Assembly: GCA_002842285.1 (NCBI GenBank)
Contig: PHCJ01000003.1
Location: 1-64,000 of the forward strand
Direction: 5' to 3'
Length of the DNA: 64,000 bases
DNA from: Betaproteobacteria bacterium HGW-Betaproteobacteria-22
GTDB lineage: Bacteria > Pseudomonadota > Gammaproteobacteria > Burkholderiales > Methylophilaceae
In this document: one piece after another, positions 18,103 through 27,989 of the stretch
Layout of the letters: every line of letters starts with the position of its first letter
How positions within the stretch are numbered: position 1 is the stretch's first letter
Translations under genes and position numbers: made by a program
The notes under the pieces: model-generated
The model's database searches: none
Told to the model about the DNA's origin: nothing
Seen by the model: the letters and a program-made list of their open reading frames with translations, nothing else

Positions 18103-19494
18103 ATGACAGACTTCAGTAAAACGGATCCACAAATAGCAGGTACGCTCAATGAAACACAAACTGATCGCACACTAGCACAAGCTCAAGCCATTGCCGCAGC
18201 GGCTGAGATTGGTGCCATTAAAAAAGAGCAGTTTGTGTTTTTTGCTGCGTTTGACGGCACGCGTAATGATAAAAAAGACGTCGAACTGTCAGGCAACCCA
18301 GAAGATACAAATGTCGCACAACTTTACACACAAGCTTTCAACGCATCAAAAACAAACGCCAATCTTCGTGCAGGATACTACGCTGGTCACGGTAGCGAAG
18401 GCACTGTGCTTTTTTCTGAAGCACTGCCTATCCAGGTCACTAAAGAAGCCTTACGAACAGCAGAAACAGCGTACAATCAATTCGCCAAACAAGCATCTGA
18501 TTGGTTAAAAGAGCACCCCAATGGTGATGTCACCACTGCCATCACCTCATTTAGCCGTGGTGGTGGCACTGCCGCAGTATTTACGCAACTACTCTATCAA
18601 AACGGGCTGATCGACCCAAAGACCAAAGCGCAGTTAATCCCACCCGGGCAAGTCGGAGTTTCTGCCGGCGTGATTTTTGACCCGGTCACCACTGGCCAAG
18701 ACGGCAACGTCGCATTTGCACCCAATGTCAAAAATATTGCCGTGATTCGCGCTGAAAATGAATATCGCTATTTATTTAAAGCTGTGGATTATGCAGGACA
18801 GATAGGTATTCATATATTCGATGCTACTGGCAACCACTGCAACATCGGTGGTGGCTACCAGAAAGACGGTTTAGGCAATCTATATTTGGGCGCTGCGACT
18901 GAATTTCTGCAAAAATCCGGCTTGGGCATCGCGGACGTTGACCCTAGCCGTCGTTTTGAAGCAGGAACAAAGCTAACCGCCTACAACGAAAGCGGCATGA
19001 CACGTGAACAAGCACACAGCTTTTTTAGTGAGTACAAAGCCCGAGGACAGTGGGATGTCTATAGCTATTTTGACCCAAATACCGAGACGCAAACCAAACG
19101 CCTGTTAGACAAAGCCGCTCAGCCCGCACAGATGATGCAAGCAGAAGAAGGCACCCAACAGAAAACATTCAAGCTCTATAACGGACAGCAAATGATAGAA
19201 AGCCAGAGCTTCGGTGAAAAGGCGCGCACTTACCTAGAAGAATCTCCAGAAAAAGCCATCAGCAGACATCCTGATTTACTTGGCGCTTTCGTTTTAAGAG
19301 AAATAACACTTAAAAATATCGCGGACATGCCAACCGAAACACAACGACAAGTGCTGGCAAGATTTGATTTGAATGTGACCGCAAATATTGAGCGGGGTAA
19401 TCTGCCACCTGCCCCTAATCTCAACCAGCCAACTTATAAAGTGTCGTGGTTTAACCCAGACTTAAATGCGGATGCACCTAGCCTGGCCGCTTGA
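18103..19494 (+). CDS. Tle1/DUF2235-like alpha/beta hydrolase, candidate antibacterial lipase effector
   Basis: The 463-residue protein has no signal peptide. It carries FAAFDGTRND (48-56), the nucleophile elbow SFSRGGG (Ser151), FDPVTT (Asp193) and NHCNIGGGY (His245), together a Ser-Asp-His triad in the order and spacing of DUF2235/Tle1 phospholipases. The last ~200 residues have no recognisable motif. In type VI systems such enzymes degrade membrane phospholipids of competitor cells. Here no vgrG, PAAR or structural T6SS gene is in the window, so delivery is unknown. The upstream lipoprotein is the likely antidote. The hydrolase assignment is firm, the effector role inferred. Confidence 0.75.
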   Translation: MTDFSKTDPQIAGTLNETQTDRTLAQAQAIAAAAEIGAIKKEQFVFFAAFDGTRNDKKDVELSGNPEDTNVAQLYTQAFNASKTNANLRAGYYAGHGSEGTVLFSEALPIQVTKEALRTAETAYNQFAKQASDWLKEHPNGDVTTAITSFSRGGGTAAVFTQLLYQNGLIDPKTKAQLIPPGQVGVSAGVIFDPVTTGQDGNVAFAPNVKNIAVIRAENEYRYLFKAVDYAGQIGIHIFDATGNHCNIGGGYQKDGLGNLYLGAATEFLQKSGLGIADVDPSRRFEAGTKLTAYNESGMTREQAHSFFSEYKARGQWDVYSYFDPNTETQTKRLLDKAAQPAQMMQAEEGTQQKTFKLYNGQQMIESQSFGEKARTYLEESPEKAISRHPDLLGAFVLREITLKNIADMPTETQRQVLARFDLNVTANIERGNLPPAPNLNQPTYKVSWFNPDLNADAPSLAA

Positions 19495-19690
19495 TATGCA
19501 AGTGGATATTTAAATAATAGAGGCACATCCCCTAAGAATTCACTGCATGCATGCGAATCGCGAGGTTGCGTTCTTTTGGTTTCGACATAAACTGTAACGC
19601 TTGCTTGGCATCTCCGCAGAATATACTCGGTACGGGTACGCTCCATTCCGATCAACGACCACTCCATCTTTCAATAATGAAAAGTCTGCC

Positions 19691-20839
19691 TTAGACAATC
19701 CCCAAGGCGTCAAGCCCAGCAGCCAGATCCTTGTTGTGCGCGTCTTTGCCTTCAAGTTTAATTTTCAGTCGCAAATCGTTCACAGAGTCCGCATTACGCA
19801 GCGCGTCTTCATAGCTAATCACATCGGCCTCGTGGAGGTCAAATAAAGACTGGTCGAAAGTCTGCATGCCAAGTTCGCGCGATTTTGAAATAATCTCTTT
19901 GATCTCATGCACTTCGCCTTTAAAGATTAAGTCTGAAATCAGCGGGGAATTCAGCATAACTTCCATGGCGGCTACGCGTCCTTTTCCCTCTTTTTTTGGA
20001 ATCAGGCGCTGCGAGACAAAGGCCTTGGTGTTGAGGGATAAATCCATCAGCAATTGCTGGCGACGTTCTTCAGGGAAGAAGTTGATAATGCGGTCCAGCG
20101 CCTGGTTGGTGCTGTTCGCATGTAATGTTGCCATACACAGGTGACCGGTCTCGGCGAAGGCAATGGCATAGTCCATGGTTTCACGATCACGAATCTCACC
20201 AATCAAAATCACATCAGGCGCCTGTCGCAAGGTGTTTTTGAGCGCGATATGCCAATTATCCGTATCAACACCCACTTCACGCTGGGTGATGATGCAGTTT
20301 CTATGCTCATGCACAAATTCCACGGGGTCTTCAATCGTAATAATGTGACCGTAGCTGTTTTGGTTGCGGTAGCCTACCATTGCAGCTAAAGAAGTTGATT
20401 TTCCCGAACCTGTGCCACCTACAAAAATCACCAGGCCACGCTTGGTCATTGCCACATCTTTCAAAATATCAGGCAATCCTAGTTCTTCAAACTCAGGGAT
20501 TTTGGTGGTGATTGTTCTGAATACTAGCCCAACAGAACCGCGTTGCACAAAGGCATTTACACGAAAACGTGCGACGTTGGGAATGCCGATGGCAAAGTTA
20601 CATTCATTAGTGGCATCAAACTCTGCAGTCTGTTTATCATTCATGATGGAACGGGCGATTTCACGCGCCTGCTGTGCAGACAGCACCTGACTGCTGACGG
20701 GTGTGACTTTACCATCCACTTTAATTGCGGGCGGGAAAGCAACGGTAATAAAGAGATCAGATGCTTTTTTGGCCAGCATTAACCGCAATAAATCGAACAC
20801 AAACTTTTCTGCTTGTCCTTTTTCCATCTGCCTTTCCAT
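19691..20839 (-). CDS. pilU: Type IV pilus retraction ATPase, PilU type
   Basis: A PilT-family AAA+ ATPase with Walker A GGTGSGKSTSLAAM, Asp box TIEDPVEFVHEH, Walker B ILIGEIRD and the His box ATGHLCMATLHANS-like segment. It differs from PilT in lacking the AIRNLIRE motif (here SPLISDLIFKG) and having a longer C-terminus, as PilU does. GTG codons exist at 20845 and 20842, but AAGGAG is best spaced for the ATG at 20839 (382 residues). It follows pilT on the same strand after 70 bases. Together they drive pilus retraction, twitching and, with ComEC, DNA uptake. Confidence 0.93.
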   Translation of the reverse strand: MERQMEKGQAEKFVFDLLRLMLAKKASDLFITVAFPPAIKVDGKVTPVSSQVLSAQQAREIARSIMNDKQTAEFDATNECNFAIGIPNVARFRVNAFVQRGSVGLVFRTITTKIPEFEELGLPDILKDVAMTKRGLVIFVGGTGSGKSTSLAAMVGYRNQNSYGHIITIEDPVEFVHEHRNCIITQREVGVDTDNWHIALKNTLRQAPDVILIGEIRDRETMDYAIAFAETGHLCMATLHANSTNQALDRIINFFPEERRQQLLMDLSLNTKAFVSQRLIPKKEGKGRVAAMEVMLNSPLISDLIFKGEVHEIKEIISKSRELGMQTFDQSLFDLHEADVISYEDALRNADSVNDLRLKIKLEGKDAHNKDLAAGLDALGIV

Positions 20840-20909
20840 CACCACTCCTTTGCAACTTTCATGCGCCTGATCTATACAGGCATACTATACAAGCCAGCAT
20901 ACAGGGCTA

Positions 20910-21953
20910 TTAGCCCATAATGGCATCTTTATTGGCCGCTTTGCTGCGTGCCTCATTGGCCGAGATAACACCGCGTTTCACCAAATCCTGCAAGTTCTGG
21001 TCCAAAGTCTGCATGCCAATATTTTGCCCGGTCTGAATCGCTGAATACATTTGCGGGATTTTATTCTCACGAATCAGGTTACGAATTGCTGGTGTACCGA
21101 TCATAATTTCATGAGCAGCGACCCGGCCCTGCTCATCTTTAGTTTTTAACAGGGTTTGCGAGATGACCGCACGTAATGATTCAGATAGCATCGAGCGCAC
21201 CATTTCTTTCTCTGCCGCCGGAAATACGTCAATAATACGATCTACTGTTTTGGCCGCAGAACTGGTATGCAGCGTCCCAAACACCATATGACCGGTTTCA
21301 GCAGCTGTGAGCGCGAGGCGAATGGTTTCCAGGTCGCGCAACTCACCTACCAGAATCACATCCGGGTCTTCACGCAGTGCAGATCTCAACGCATTGTTAA
21401 AAGATAGTGTATGCGGTCCCACTTCACGCTGGTTGATTAAGCATTTTTTGGATTGATGTACAAACTCAATCGGATCTTCCACCGTTAGAATATGGCCGTA
21501 CTCCTTCTCGTTGATGTAGTCAATCATTGCAGCCAAGGTGGTTGACTTACCTGAACCCGTAGGCCCTGTCACCAAACAAATACCGCGCGGCGTATCTGCA
21601 ATATCTTTAAAGATCGCAGGGCAGTTAAGTTGCTCCAGCGTAAGAATTTTTGAAGGGATGGTACGAAATACCGCCCCTGAGCCGCGATTATGATTAAAGG
21701 CATTGACACGGAAGCGTGCCAGATTCGGAATTTCAAAAGAAAAATCGCACTCCAGATTCTCTTCGTAAACCTTGCGCTGCCCATCATTCATGATGTCATA
21801 CACCATATCGTGCACCTGGCTATGATCCATGGCGGGCACATTGATTTTACGAATATCGCCATGCACACGAATCATCGGCGGCAAACCTGCGGACAGGTGC
21901 AAGTCAGAGGCTTTATTTTTAACTGAGAACGCGAGTAAATCTGAAATGTCCAC
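20910..21953 (-). CDS. pilT: Type IV pilus retraction ATPase PilT
   Basis: The 347-residue hexameric motor has Walker A GPTGSGKSTTLAAM near residue 130, TVEDPIEFVHQS, Walker B VILVGELRD, the His box TAAETGHMVFGTLHTSSA and the PilT-specific TPAIRNLIRENK near the C-terminus, needed for retraction. The start is GTG at 21953 with AGGAG upstream. It is divergent from yggS, the standard proteobacterial arrangement (pilU-pilT facing yggS-proC-yggT). Confidence 0.95.
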   Translation of the reverse strand: MDISDLLAFSVKNKASDLHLSAGLPPMIRVHGDIRKINVPAMDHSQVHDMVYDIMNDGQRKVYEENLECDFSFEIPNLARFRVNAFNHNRGSGAVFRTIPSKILTLEQLNCPAIFKDIADTPRGICLVTGPTGSGKSTTLAAMIDYINEKEYGHILTVEDPIEFVHQSKKCLINQREVGPHTLSFNNALRSALREDPDVILVGELRDLETIRLALTAAETGHMVFGTLHTSSAAKTVDRIIDVFPAAEKEMVRSMLSESLRAVISQTLLKTKDEQGRVAAHEIMIGTPAIRNLIRENKIPQMYSAIQTGQNIGMQTLDQNLQDLVKRGVISANEARSKAANKDAIMG

Positions 21954-22024
21954 AACCTGCTCCTGATATAATGAAAACGGTGAGTTTTAATTGTTATTTG
22001 CGATAAATCTAGGCTTAGTGAATT

Positions 22025-22720
22025 ATGACCATAATTAGCAATCGCTTGCAAGATATTCTAGCAACAATTCAGTCTGCGCAACAAAAAAGCCCTTTCCGGC
22101 AACAGGTAGAATTACTGGCCGTTAGCAAAGCTCAGCCGAGCACTGCAATAAGAGCAGCTTTTTTGGCAGGCCAAACCAGATTTGGTGAGAACTATCTGCA
22201 GGAAGCGCTGAACAAACAGGCAGAACTCGCTGATTTAGCTATTGAGTGGCATTTTATTGGACCGATTCAAAGCAACAAAACCCAGCAGATTGCGCAGCAC
22301 TTTGCCTGGGTGCATAGTGTAGACCGTTTAAAAATCGCGCAGCGCTTAAATGATGCGCGAGCTGAGTTAGGCTCGCCTCTGCAGGTTTGTCTGCAGGTTA
22401 ACATCAGCAACGAGGATAGCAAAAGCGGTGCAACCCCTGACGCACTATTAGCGTTGGCCTCGACTATCAGTCTACTGCCCCATCTCAAGCTACGCGGCTT
22501 AATGGCAATTCCTGCACCCACGCAGGACATACACCAGCAAATCAAGCAATTTAAACGTGTAAAAGATTGTTTTGATGCACTTATTCACAATGGCTTTGCA
22601 CTAGATACGCTGTCTATCGGCATGTCTGAAGACTACACCACCGCAATCAGCCAGGGGGCAACCATTGTGCGCATTGGTTCTGCGCTTTTCGGAGCCAGGC
22701 CGAGCAAACAAACCCATTAA
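22025..22720 (+). CDS. yggS: Pyridoxal-phosphate homeostasis protein (YggS/PLPBP)
   Basis: This 231-residue TIM-barrel protein binds PLP without catalysis and balances B6 vitamers and amino/keto acid pools. The PLP lysine lies in LLAVSKAQPSTAI; GENYLQEA, EWHFIGPIQSNK, LQVNISNEDSKSG and LSIGMSEDYTTAI are all present. It lies first in a yggS-proC-yggT-GTPase run divergent from pilT. Confidence 0.95.
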   Translation: MTIISNRLQDILATIQSAQQKSPFRQQVELLAVSKAQPSTAIRAAFLAGQTRFGENYLQEALNKQAELADLAIEWHFIGPIQSNKTQQIAQHFAWVHSVDRLKIAQRLNDARAELGSPLQVCLQVNISNEDSKSGATPDALLALASTISLLPHLKLRGLMAIPAPTQDIHQQIKQFKRVKDCFDALIHNGFALDTLSIGMSEDYTTAISQGATIVRIGSALFGARPSKQTH

Positions 22721-22840
22721 CTTTGACGCAGGTGACTTAAGTATTGAGATTGCGCATGTTTTGCTTGCTCATGACTGGCTTAATCCAGTAGCATCCCTCA
22801 TAAGAACACTCATGATAAACACAAGCAAATTGAGATAAAA

Positions 22841-23647
22841 ATGAAGATTCACTTTATTGGTGGTGGCAACATGGCGCGCGCCATCATCACGGGCCTCAAA
22901 CAAAATAACTTTAACACATCGACTATTACCGTGCTGGAGTTGGACATTCAAAAACGTCGGGCATTGGCCGCCGAGTTAAATGTTCAAGTAACCGACACTT
23001 ATGCTGAATTTTCCAACACCGACGTCATTGTATTAGCGGTTAAGCCACAGCAACTTAAAGCGGTATGCACAGAACTCAAGCCGATTGTAAAGTCTCAGCT
23101 GTTAATTTCAATTGCCGCTGGGGTCAGAATCGCTGATATTGCACGCTGGCTGGGAGATTACCGCGCCATTGTGCGCGTTATGCCAAATACCCCCGCGCAG
23201 ATACAGGCTGGTATCTCGGCGTTGAGCGCTGGCGATGGTGTCAGTCAGGCGCAGAGAATACAAGCCGAGTCTATACTGGCCGCAGTAGGGAAAACATTAT
23301 GGCTTGAATCCGAAGCACAAATGGATGCAGTCACTGCCATCTCGGGGAGTGGCCCCGCTTATGTCTTTTATTTTATCGAGGCGCTGCAGGACGCAGCCAT
23401 GCAATTAGGATTAAACGCCAATACAGCAAACCTACTTGCATTGCATACCGTTGCCGGGGCGAGCCTGCTGGCAACACAAAGTCGGGATGACATTAAAACT
23501 TTACGCGCGCAGGTGACCTCAAAAGGCGGCACCACTGAGCAAGGTGTCCTGGCGCTTGAGTCCGCCAATTTTAAAGACATTATCTTTCGTGCGGCAAAAG
23601 CAGCGGAAGAAAAATCTGCGCTACTGGGCGACCAGCTGGCGCAATAA
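22841..23647 (+). CDS. proC: Pyrroline-5-carboxylate reductase
   Basis: The last enzyme of proline synthesis reduces P5C with NAD(P)H. The Rossmann motif IGGGNMARAIITGL is at the N-terminus, AVKPQQL follows, RVMPNTPAQIQAG lies in the middle, and AISGSGPAYVFYFIEAL plus TSKGGTTEQGVLAL form the C-terminal dimer and active-site domain. The 268-residue length is typical. Confidence 0.96.
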   Translation: MKIHFIGGGNMARAIITGLKQNNFNTSTITVLELDIQKRRALAAELNVQVTDTYAEFSNTDVIVLAVKPQQLKAVCTELKPIVKSQLLISIAAGVRIADIARWLGDYRAIVRVMPNTPAQIQAGISALSAGDGVSQAQRIQAESILAAVGKTLWLESEAQMDAVTAISGSGPAYVFYFIEALQDAAMQLGLNANTANLLALHTVAGASLLATQSRDDIKTLRAQVTSKGGTTEQGVLALESANFKDIIFRAAKAAEEKSALLGDQLAQ

Positions 23648-23661
23648 CCTAAGGGTCGACG

Positions 23662-24237
23662 ATGATTAATAATGCCATACTATTTCTGCTTCAAACCTTG
23701 CTTGGTTTATTGACCATTGCGTTTTTACTGCGCTTTTATTTTCAACTCACCCGCACCTCATTCCAGAACCAGGTAGCTGAACTGATCGTCACGGTGACCA
23801 ACTTCGCTGTAAAACCCATGCGCCGTGTGTTACCAAGCATCGGCAAATTGGATCTATCCACTTTAGTGCTAGCCTATGCAACACAGATCATGCTCTACAC
23901 TGGCATGCTTTGGCTCAATGGCTTTCCTTTACTGGTTGCCGGCAATCAAGTCTGGGGCGTTATTTTAGGTGTCGCGTCCATCTCTATAGTGAATATCAGC
24001 ATTTCCATTTTCCTATATGCCGTACTCATTCAGGCCGTATTAAGCTGGGTGAACCCGCACACGCCCATTGCACCGATTCTTCACACACTCACCTATCCAG
24101 TGTTAAAGCCATTAAAAAAACACATTCCGCCCGCCGGCAATTTTGATCTTAGTCCGCTCATATTCATTATATCGGCACAGTTATTGCTAACAACAATACT
24201 AATACCGCTAGAAAATACGCTACTTTCCACTTTGTAG
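23662..24237 (+). CDS. yggT: YggT family integral membrane protein
   Basis: This 191-residue protein has two copies of the YGGT domain, each with paired transmembrane helices: FLLRFYFQLTRTSFQN / KPMRRVLPSIGKLDLS and AVLIQAVLSWVNPHTP / PVLKPLKKHIPPAGNFDLS. The function is poorly defined; the family is linked to osmotic protection and membrane processes. It follows proC by 14 bases and precedes the dynamin-like gene by eight, so all are likely co-transcribed. Confidence 0.93.
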   Translation: MINNAILFLLQTLLGLLTIAFLLRFYFQLTRTSFQNQVAELIVTVTNFAVKPMRRVLPSIGKLDLSTLVLAYATQIMLYTGMLWLNGFPLLVAGNQVWGVILGVASISIVNISISIFLYAVLIQAVLSWVNPHTPIAPILHTLTYPVLKPLKKHIPPAGNFDLSPLIFIISAQLLLTTILIPLENTLLSTL

Positions 24238-24245
24238 ACCTAAAA

Positions 24246-26339
24246 ATGAGTATACAGATTCCTACTACAGCCAATGTCGCAACTGCTAACGCAGTTTCGA
24301 ATCTCACGTCTAAAATATCTGAATACACAGCGTGGCGTGAGCATTTAATTGCGACTATTGATGAGTATATTGATTGGCCCGGCCACATGGATGCGTTCAA
24401 TGCCATTCAGGAGTTAAGACTGTATGACATTAAAGAAAATCTTAAAAAAGACCAGTTGGTGCTTGCGTTTCTAGCCGAGTTCTCACGTGGCAAAACCGAA
24501 ACGATTAATGCACTTTTCTTCTCGGATTTCAATCAAAGACTATTACCCAGCGAGCCCGGCCGCACAACCATGTGCCCGACCGAGATTTTTTGGGACAATA
24601 ACGAAGAACCCTGTATCAAACTGCTCCCTATAGAGTCAAGAGCGTCTGACGACACACTGCGCTACTTAAAAAGCAAACCTGATGCATGGCATAAAGTCCG
24701 CCTGGACACCTCATCTGCCGACGCCATGAAGCAAACACTCCGGGCGCTCGTGCAAAAACGTGAAGTGGATGTTGAAACCGCTAAAAAATTAGGATTCTGG
24801 AACGAAGACGATACCAGCATGCAAAGACAACTGGAGACTTATGGCAAAGTAGAAATTCCGGTCTGGCGCCACGCCCTGATTAACTACCCTCACCCCCTGC
24901 TCAAAAATGGCCTGGTCGTACTCGACACCCCAGGGCTCAATACCATGGGTGCTGAGCCAGAGCTAACCTTGAGCATTATCCCCAGCGCCCAGGCAGTGTT
25001 GTTTTTAACGGCGACGGACACTGGCATTACCAAATCCGACATGCAAATATGGACGGACTATGTACAGAAACGCGCCGCTCATAAGCTGGTAGTGCTGAAC
25101 AAAATTGACATTTTATGGGATGGCCTGGAATCAGATGCTGAAGTCGAAACACTGATTCAGCGACAAATGCGTAACACCGCGCGCGAGCTGGGACTTGATG
25201 TAAGAAACATCTTCGCTATCTCAGCACAAAAGGCACTCGTCGCAAAAGTAAGAAAAGATGACGCACTGCTTAAACGCAGCGGCATCTATGCACTGGAAAA
25301 CGCGCTGGCTGACCATATGGTGCAATCCAAACACGAAATACTTGGTCGCGCAGTGATCACTGAATGTTCAAATATGATACGCAACTCACGCAAACTGGCT
25401 CACATCCGCGTGAATGGCATCAAAGAGCAGCTAGCAGAACTAAACGCTTTGCAACACAAAAGCCGTGATGCTTCCAAGGAGATTTTGGCCAAAGTCGTCG
25501 CAGAACGCAAACGCTACGAGGCTTCCATCCTCACATTCAACCAGGGCAGTGAAAAAATCAAACGACTCAGCAGCAAGTTGCTGCGGCATCTGAGCCTGGG
25601 TTATCTGGACACCACACTCGCGCAAACCAAACAGGATATGGGTGATAGCTGGACGACAGTAGGGCTCAATCGTAGCATACGTGAAATCACGCGGCTTGCG
25701 ACCAACCTGGCTGAAGAAATCATTATTGAAGGCCACACCATCAAGAAACATGCCGACGATCTGTATCACTTGTTCTGGAGCAAGCATGGTTTTGAAAAAA
25801 CCGAGGCAGTAGAGCTAAATATGCGTCGATTCATTGAAGACATTCAGGCACTGGAAGGCATTACCGATGAGTTTTGCACGAATCCGGTGAACATCATGAC
25901 AGAGAAGCACTTTCTAATCCGCAAGTTCTTTTTGGGCTTGGGCGTGCAGATTCAAGCCATATTTGAGCAGGCGCATCTCGATTGCAATCGCTGGCTGAAT
26001 CAGGTGATTGGCGATTTAAAAAACCAGATTAATGTACACAAACTGGCACTGGACAAGCGCGCCGAATTGCTGATGGAATCCCATCAGCATGCAGATAGCG
26101 TCATCAAAAATATAGAAACCACCGAAAAAGAATTAGCCAAATATCAGGAGCAGTCAAATCAGCTGGATGCGATTCTTCTCAAATTAATGCGCGGCATTAA
26201 ATTCAATACCGAAAAAAACAAGACAGTTGATCAACAAATGCCTGTTGCCGGCTCAAACGCAACAAGCACTCAAGCCGGCAACCCCGCAACCTTTGACGCA
26301 CCGTTTATTGCAACAGATACCAGCAAGCAGGTGCACTAA
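24246..26339 (+). CDS. Dynamin-family (bacterial dynamin-like) GTPase
   Basis: The 697-residue protein has a large GTPase domain: P-loop AEFSRGKTETINAL (77-90), G2 Thr in GRTTMCPTEIFWD (105-117), G3 VLDTPGLNT (225-233) and G4 LNKIDIL (284-290). The first P-loop Gly is Ala, seen in some bacterial dynamins. The remaining ~340 residues are mostly helical and charged with heptad-like stretches, consistent with the stalk. The last ~45 residues are low-complexity. No clear membrane paddle is seen. Bacterial dynamins remodel or protect membranes and some act in phage defence; the role here is unknown. Confidence 0.88.
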   Translation: MSIQIPTTANVATANAVSNLTSKISEYTAWREHLIATIDEYIDWPGHMDAFNAIQELRLYDIKENLKKDQLVLAFLAEFSRGKTETINALFFSDFNQRLLPSEPGRTTMCPTEIFWDNNEEPCIKLLPIESRASDDTLRYLKSKPDAWHKVRLDTSSADAMKQTLRALVQKREVDVETAKKLGFWNEDDTSMQRQLETYGKVEIPVWRHALINYPHPLLKNGLVVLDTPGLNTMGAEPELTLSIIPSAQAVLFLTATDTGITKSDMQIWTDYVQKRAAHKLVVLNKIDILWDGLESDAEVETLIQRQMRNTARELGLDVRNIFAISAQKALVAKVRKDDALLKRSGIYALENALADHMVQSKHEILGRAVITECSNMIRNSRKLAHIRVNGIKEQLAELNALQHKSRDASKEILAKVVAERKRYEASILTFNQGSEKIKRLSSKLLRHLSLGYLDTTLAQTKQDMGDSWTTVGLNRSIREITRLATNLAEEIIIEGHTIKKHADDLYHLFWSKHGFEKTEAVELNMRRFIEDIQALEGITDEFCTNPVNIMTEKHFLIRKFFLGLGVQIQAIFEQAHLDCNRWLNQVIGDLKNQINVHKLALDKRAELLMESHQHADSVIKNIETTEKELAKYQEQSNQLDAILLKLMRGIKFNTEKNKTVDQQMPVAGSNATSTQAGNPATFDAPFIATDTSKQVH

Positions 26340-26361
26340 ACCAGCCCGCGGCTAGCGCACG

Positions 26362-27822
26362 CTACATCAGGATAATATCAAATACTTCCTGTCCACATGA
26401 AACTTCAGCCTGAAGTGAAATCGGCTTGCCAATAAAGTCAGAAAGATTGGCCAGACTTTGTGACTCTTCATCCAACAGCATATCAATCACTTTAGGTGCT
26501 GCCAACACGCGTAACTCGCGCGCACTGAATTGACGCGCCTCGCGCAGAAGCTCACGTAATATTTCATAGCAAACCGTTTGCGCTGTTTTCAGCTCCCCCC
26601 GACCCTTGCACACCGAGCATGGCTCACACAGTATATGCGCCAAACTCTCGCGCGTACGTTTACGCGTCATCTCTACCAGGCCCAAAGGCGTAAACCCATT
26701 CACCCCCGTTCTGGCACGGTCACGCGCCACGGCTTTTTGCAACTCATCCAGCACCGATTCACGCTGCACATCTTCATCCATATCAATAAAATCAATGATG
26801 ATAATGCCACCCAGGTTCCTTAAGCGTAACTGCCTGGCAATGGATTGTGCCGCTTCCAGATTAGTTTTAAAAATCGTATCCGACAGATTCTTACCACTTA
26901 CAAAGCTCCCGGTGTTGACATCTACCGTGGTGAGCGCCTCAGTTTGATCAAAAATCAGATACCCGCCTGATTTCAACTCCACCTTGCGCGACATCGCTTT
27001 TTCGATTTCCTGCTCCACATTATATAAATCAAACAGCGGGCGCTCACCCTGGTAGTGCACCAGTTTCTCTATGGCTGCGATGGCGTAGAGGTTGGCAAAC
27101 TCAACCAGCTTCTGATAAGTCTCGCCGGAATCAACACGCACCACCTCCGTATCCACGCACACGACATCGCGCAGTACGCGCATGGGTAAATTCAAATCCT
27201 GAAAAACAAGTGCACGTTCCGGCACTTTCAGGCTTTTTTCCCGTATGTAATGCCAGGTTTTTGTTAAATAATCAACATCTGCTAGCAACTCATCATCCGT
27301 GGCAGCCTCCGACATGGTTCTGATGATATAGCCACCTTCCCTGGCCTCAGGCAGCAGCCCCAGCAAGCGCGCCTTAAGTAGCTCACGCTCACTTTCCGCC
27401 TCAATGCGCTGAGAAACACCGATATGATCTTGTTGCGGCAAATACACCAAAAAGCGGCCTGCAATGCTGATCTGCGTGCTAAGCCGTGCGCCTTTGGTGC
27501 CAATCGGCTCCTTAATCACCTGCACCATGACTGTTTGTCCCTCGTGCAGCACCTCCTGTATCAGCCGTGGCTCTTCAGAACCGGTACATGCAACAATATC
27601 CCCCGCATGTAAAAAAGCAGCGCGCTGCAGGCCAATCTCGACAAAAGCAGACTGCATGCCAGGTAGTACTCTGCACACTACACCACGATAGATATTACCA
27701 ACCAGCCCCAGTGAAGAACTACGCTCAATCTGTAACTCCTGCACCACACCGTTTTCCATCATTGCAATGCGCGTTTCCTGCGGTGTGACATTAATTAATA
27801 TTTCTTCACTCAATTTTCGCAC
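26362..27822 (-). CDS. rng: Ribonuclease G
   Basis: This RNase E/G-family endonuclease matures the 16S rRNA 5' end and degrades mRNAs. An N-terminal S1 domain (about 35-125, GNIYRGVVCRVLPGMQSAFVEIG) precedes the catalytic core with TTVDVNTGSF and IIIDFIDMDE (metal aspartates) and the Zn-link CEPCSVCKGRG. At 486 residues it lacks the long scaffold tail of RNase E, which favours RNase G. It is convergent with the dynamin gene (22-base gap) and follows maf, the usual maf-rng pairing. Confidence 0.95.
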   Translation of the reverse strand: MRKLSEEILINVTPQETRIAMMENGVVQELQIERSSSLGLVGNIYRGVVCRVLPGMQSAFVEIGLQRAAFLHAGDIVACTGSEEPRLIQEVLHEGQTVMVQVIKEPIGTKGARLSTQISIAGRFLVYLPQQDHIGVSQRIEAESERELLKARLLGLLPEAREGGYIIRTMSEAATDDELLADVDYLTKTWHYIREKSLKVPERALVFQDLNLPMRVLRDVVCVDTEVVRVDSGETYQKLVEFANLYAIAAIEKLVHYQGERPLFDLYNVEQEIEKAMSRKVELKSGGYLIFDQTEALTTVDVNTGSFVSGKNLSDTIFKTNLEAAQSIARQLRLRNLGGIIIIDFIDMDEDVQRESVLDELQKAVARDRARTGVNGFTPLGLVEMTRKRTRESLAHILCEPCSVCKGRGELKTAQTVCYEILRELLREARQFSARELRVLAAPKVIDMLLDEESQSLANLSDFIGKPISLQAEVSCGQEVFDIILM

Positions 27823-27989
27823 TCACTTATCGTTTTTAATCATGATTAAGGGCATGTATTTAACCCTATTTTTCCTGTCGGAATGGCATCTCTACGTGAA
27901 TAGCAACGCGGCAACTCACCGGCTCCATGTTGACGCATCAGTGAACATTGCCAAACAACCTGAGGTGATTCCCAAAAATCAAGCCGGAG

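Noticed and set aside
18103..19494. Part of a type VI secretion cluster
   Set aside because: No vgrG, hcp, PAAR, tss or clpV gene in the window; only the effector-like gene and lipoprotein are present.
19495..19755. Two short minus-strand ORFs (77 and 71 codons) between the lipase gene and pilU
   Set aside because: They overlap each other and coding sequence of neighbours, have no ribosome sites and no family. TAATAGAGGCACATCCCC at 19516-19533 loosely resembles an R3 end, but too weakly to call a copy.
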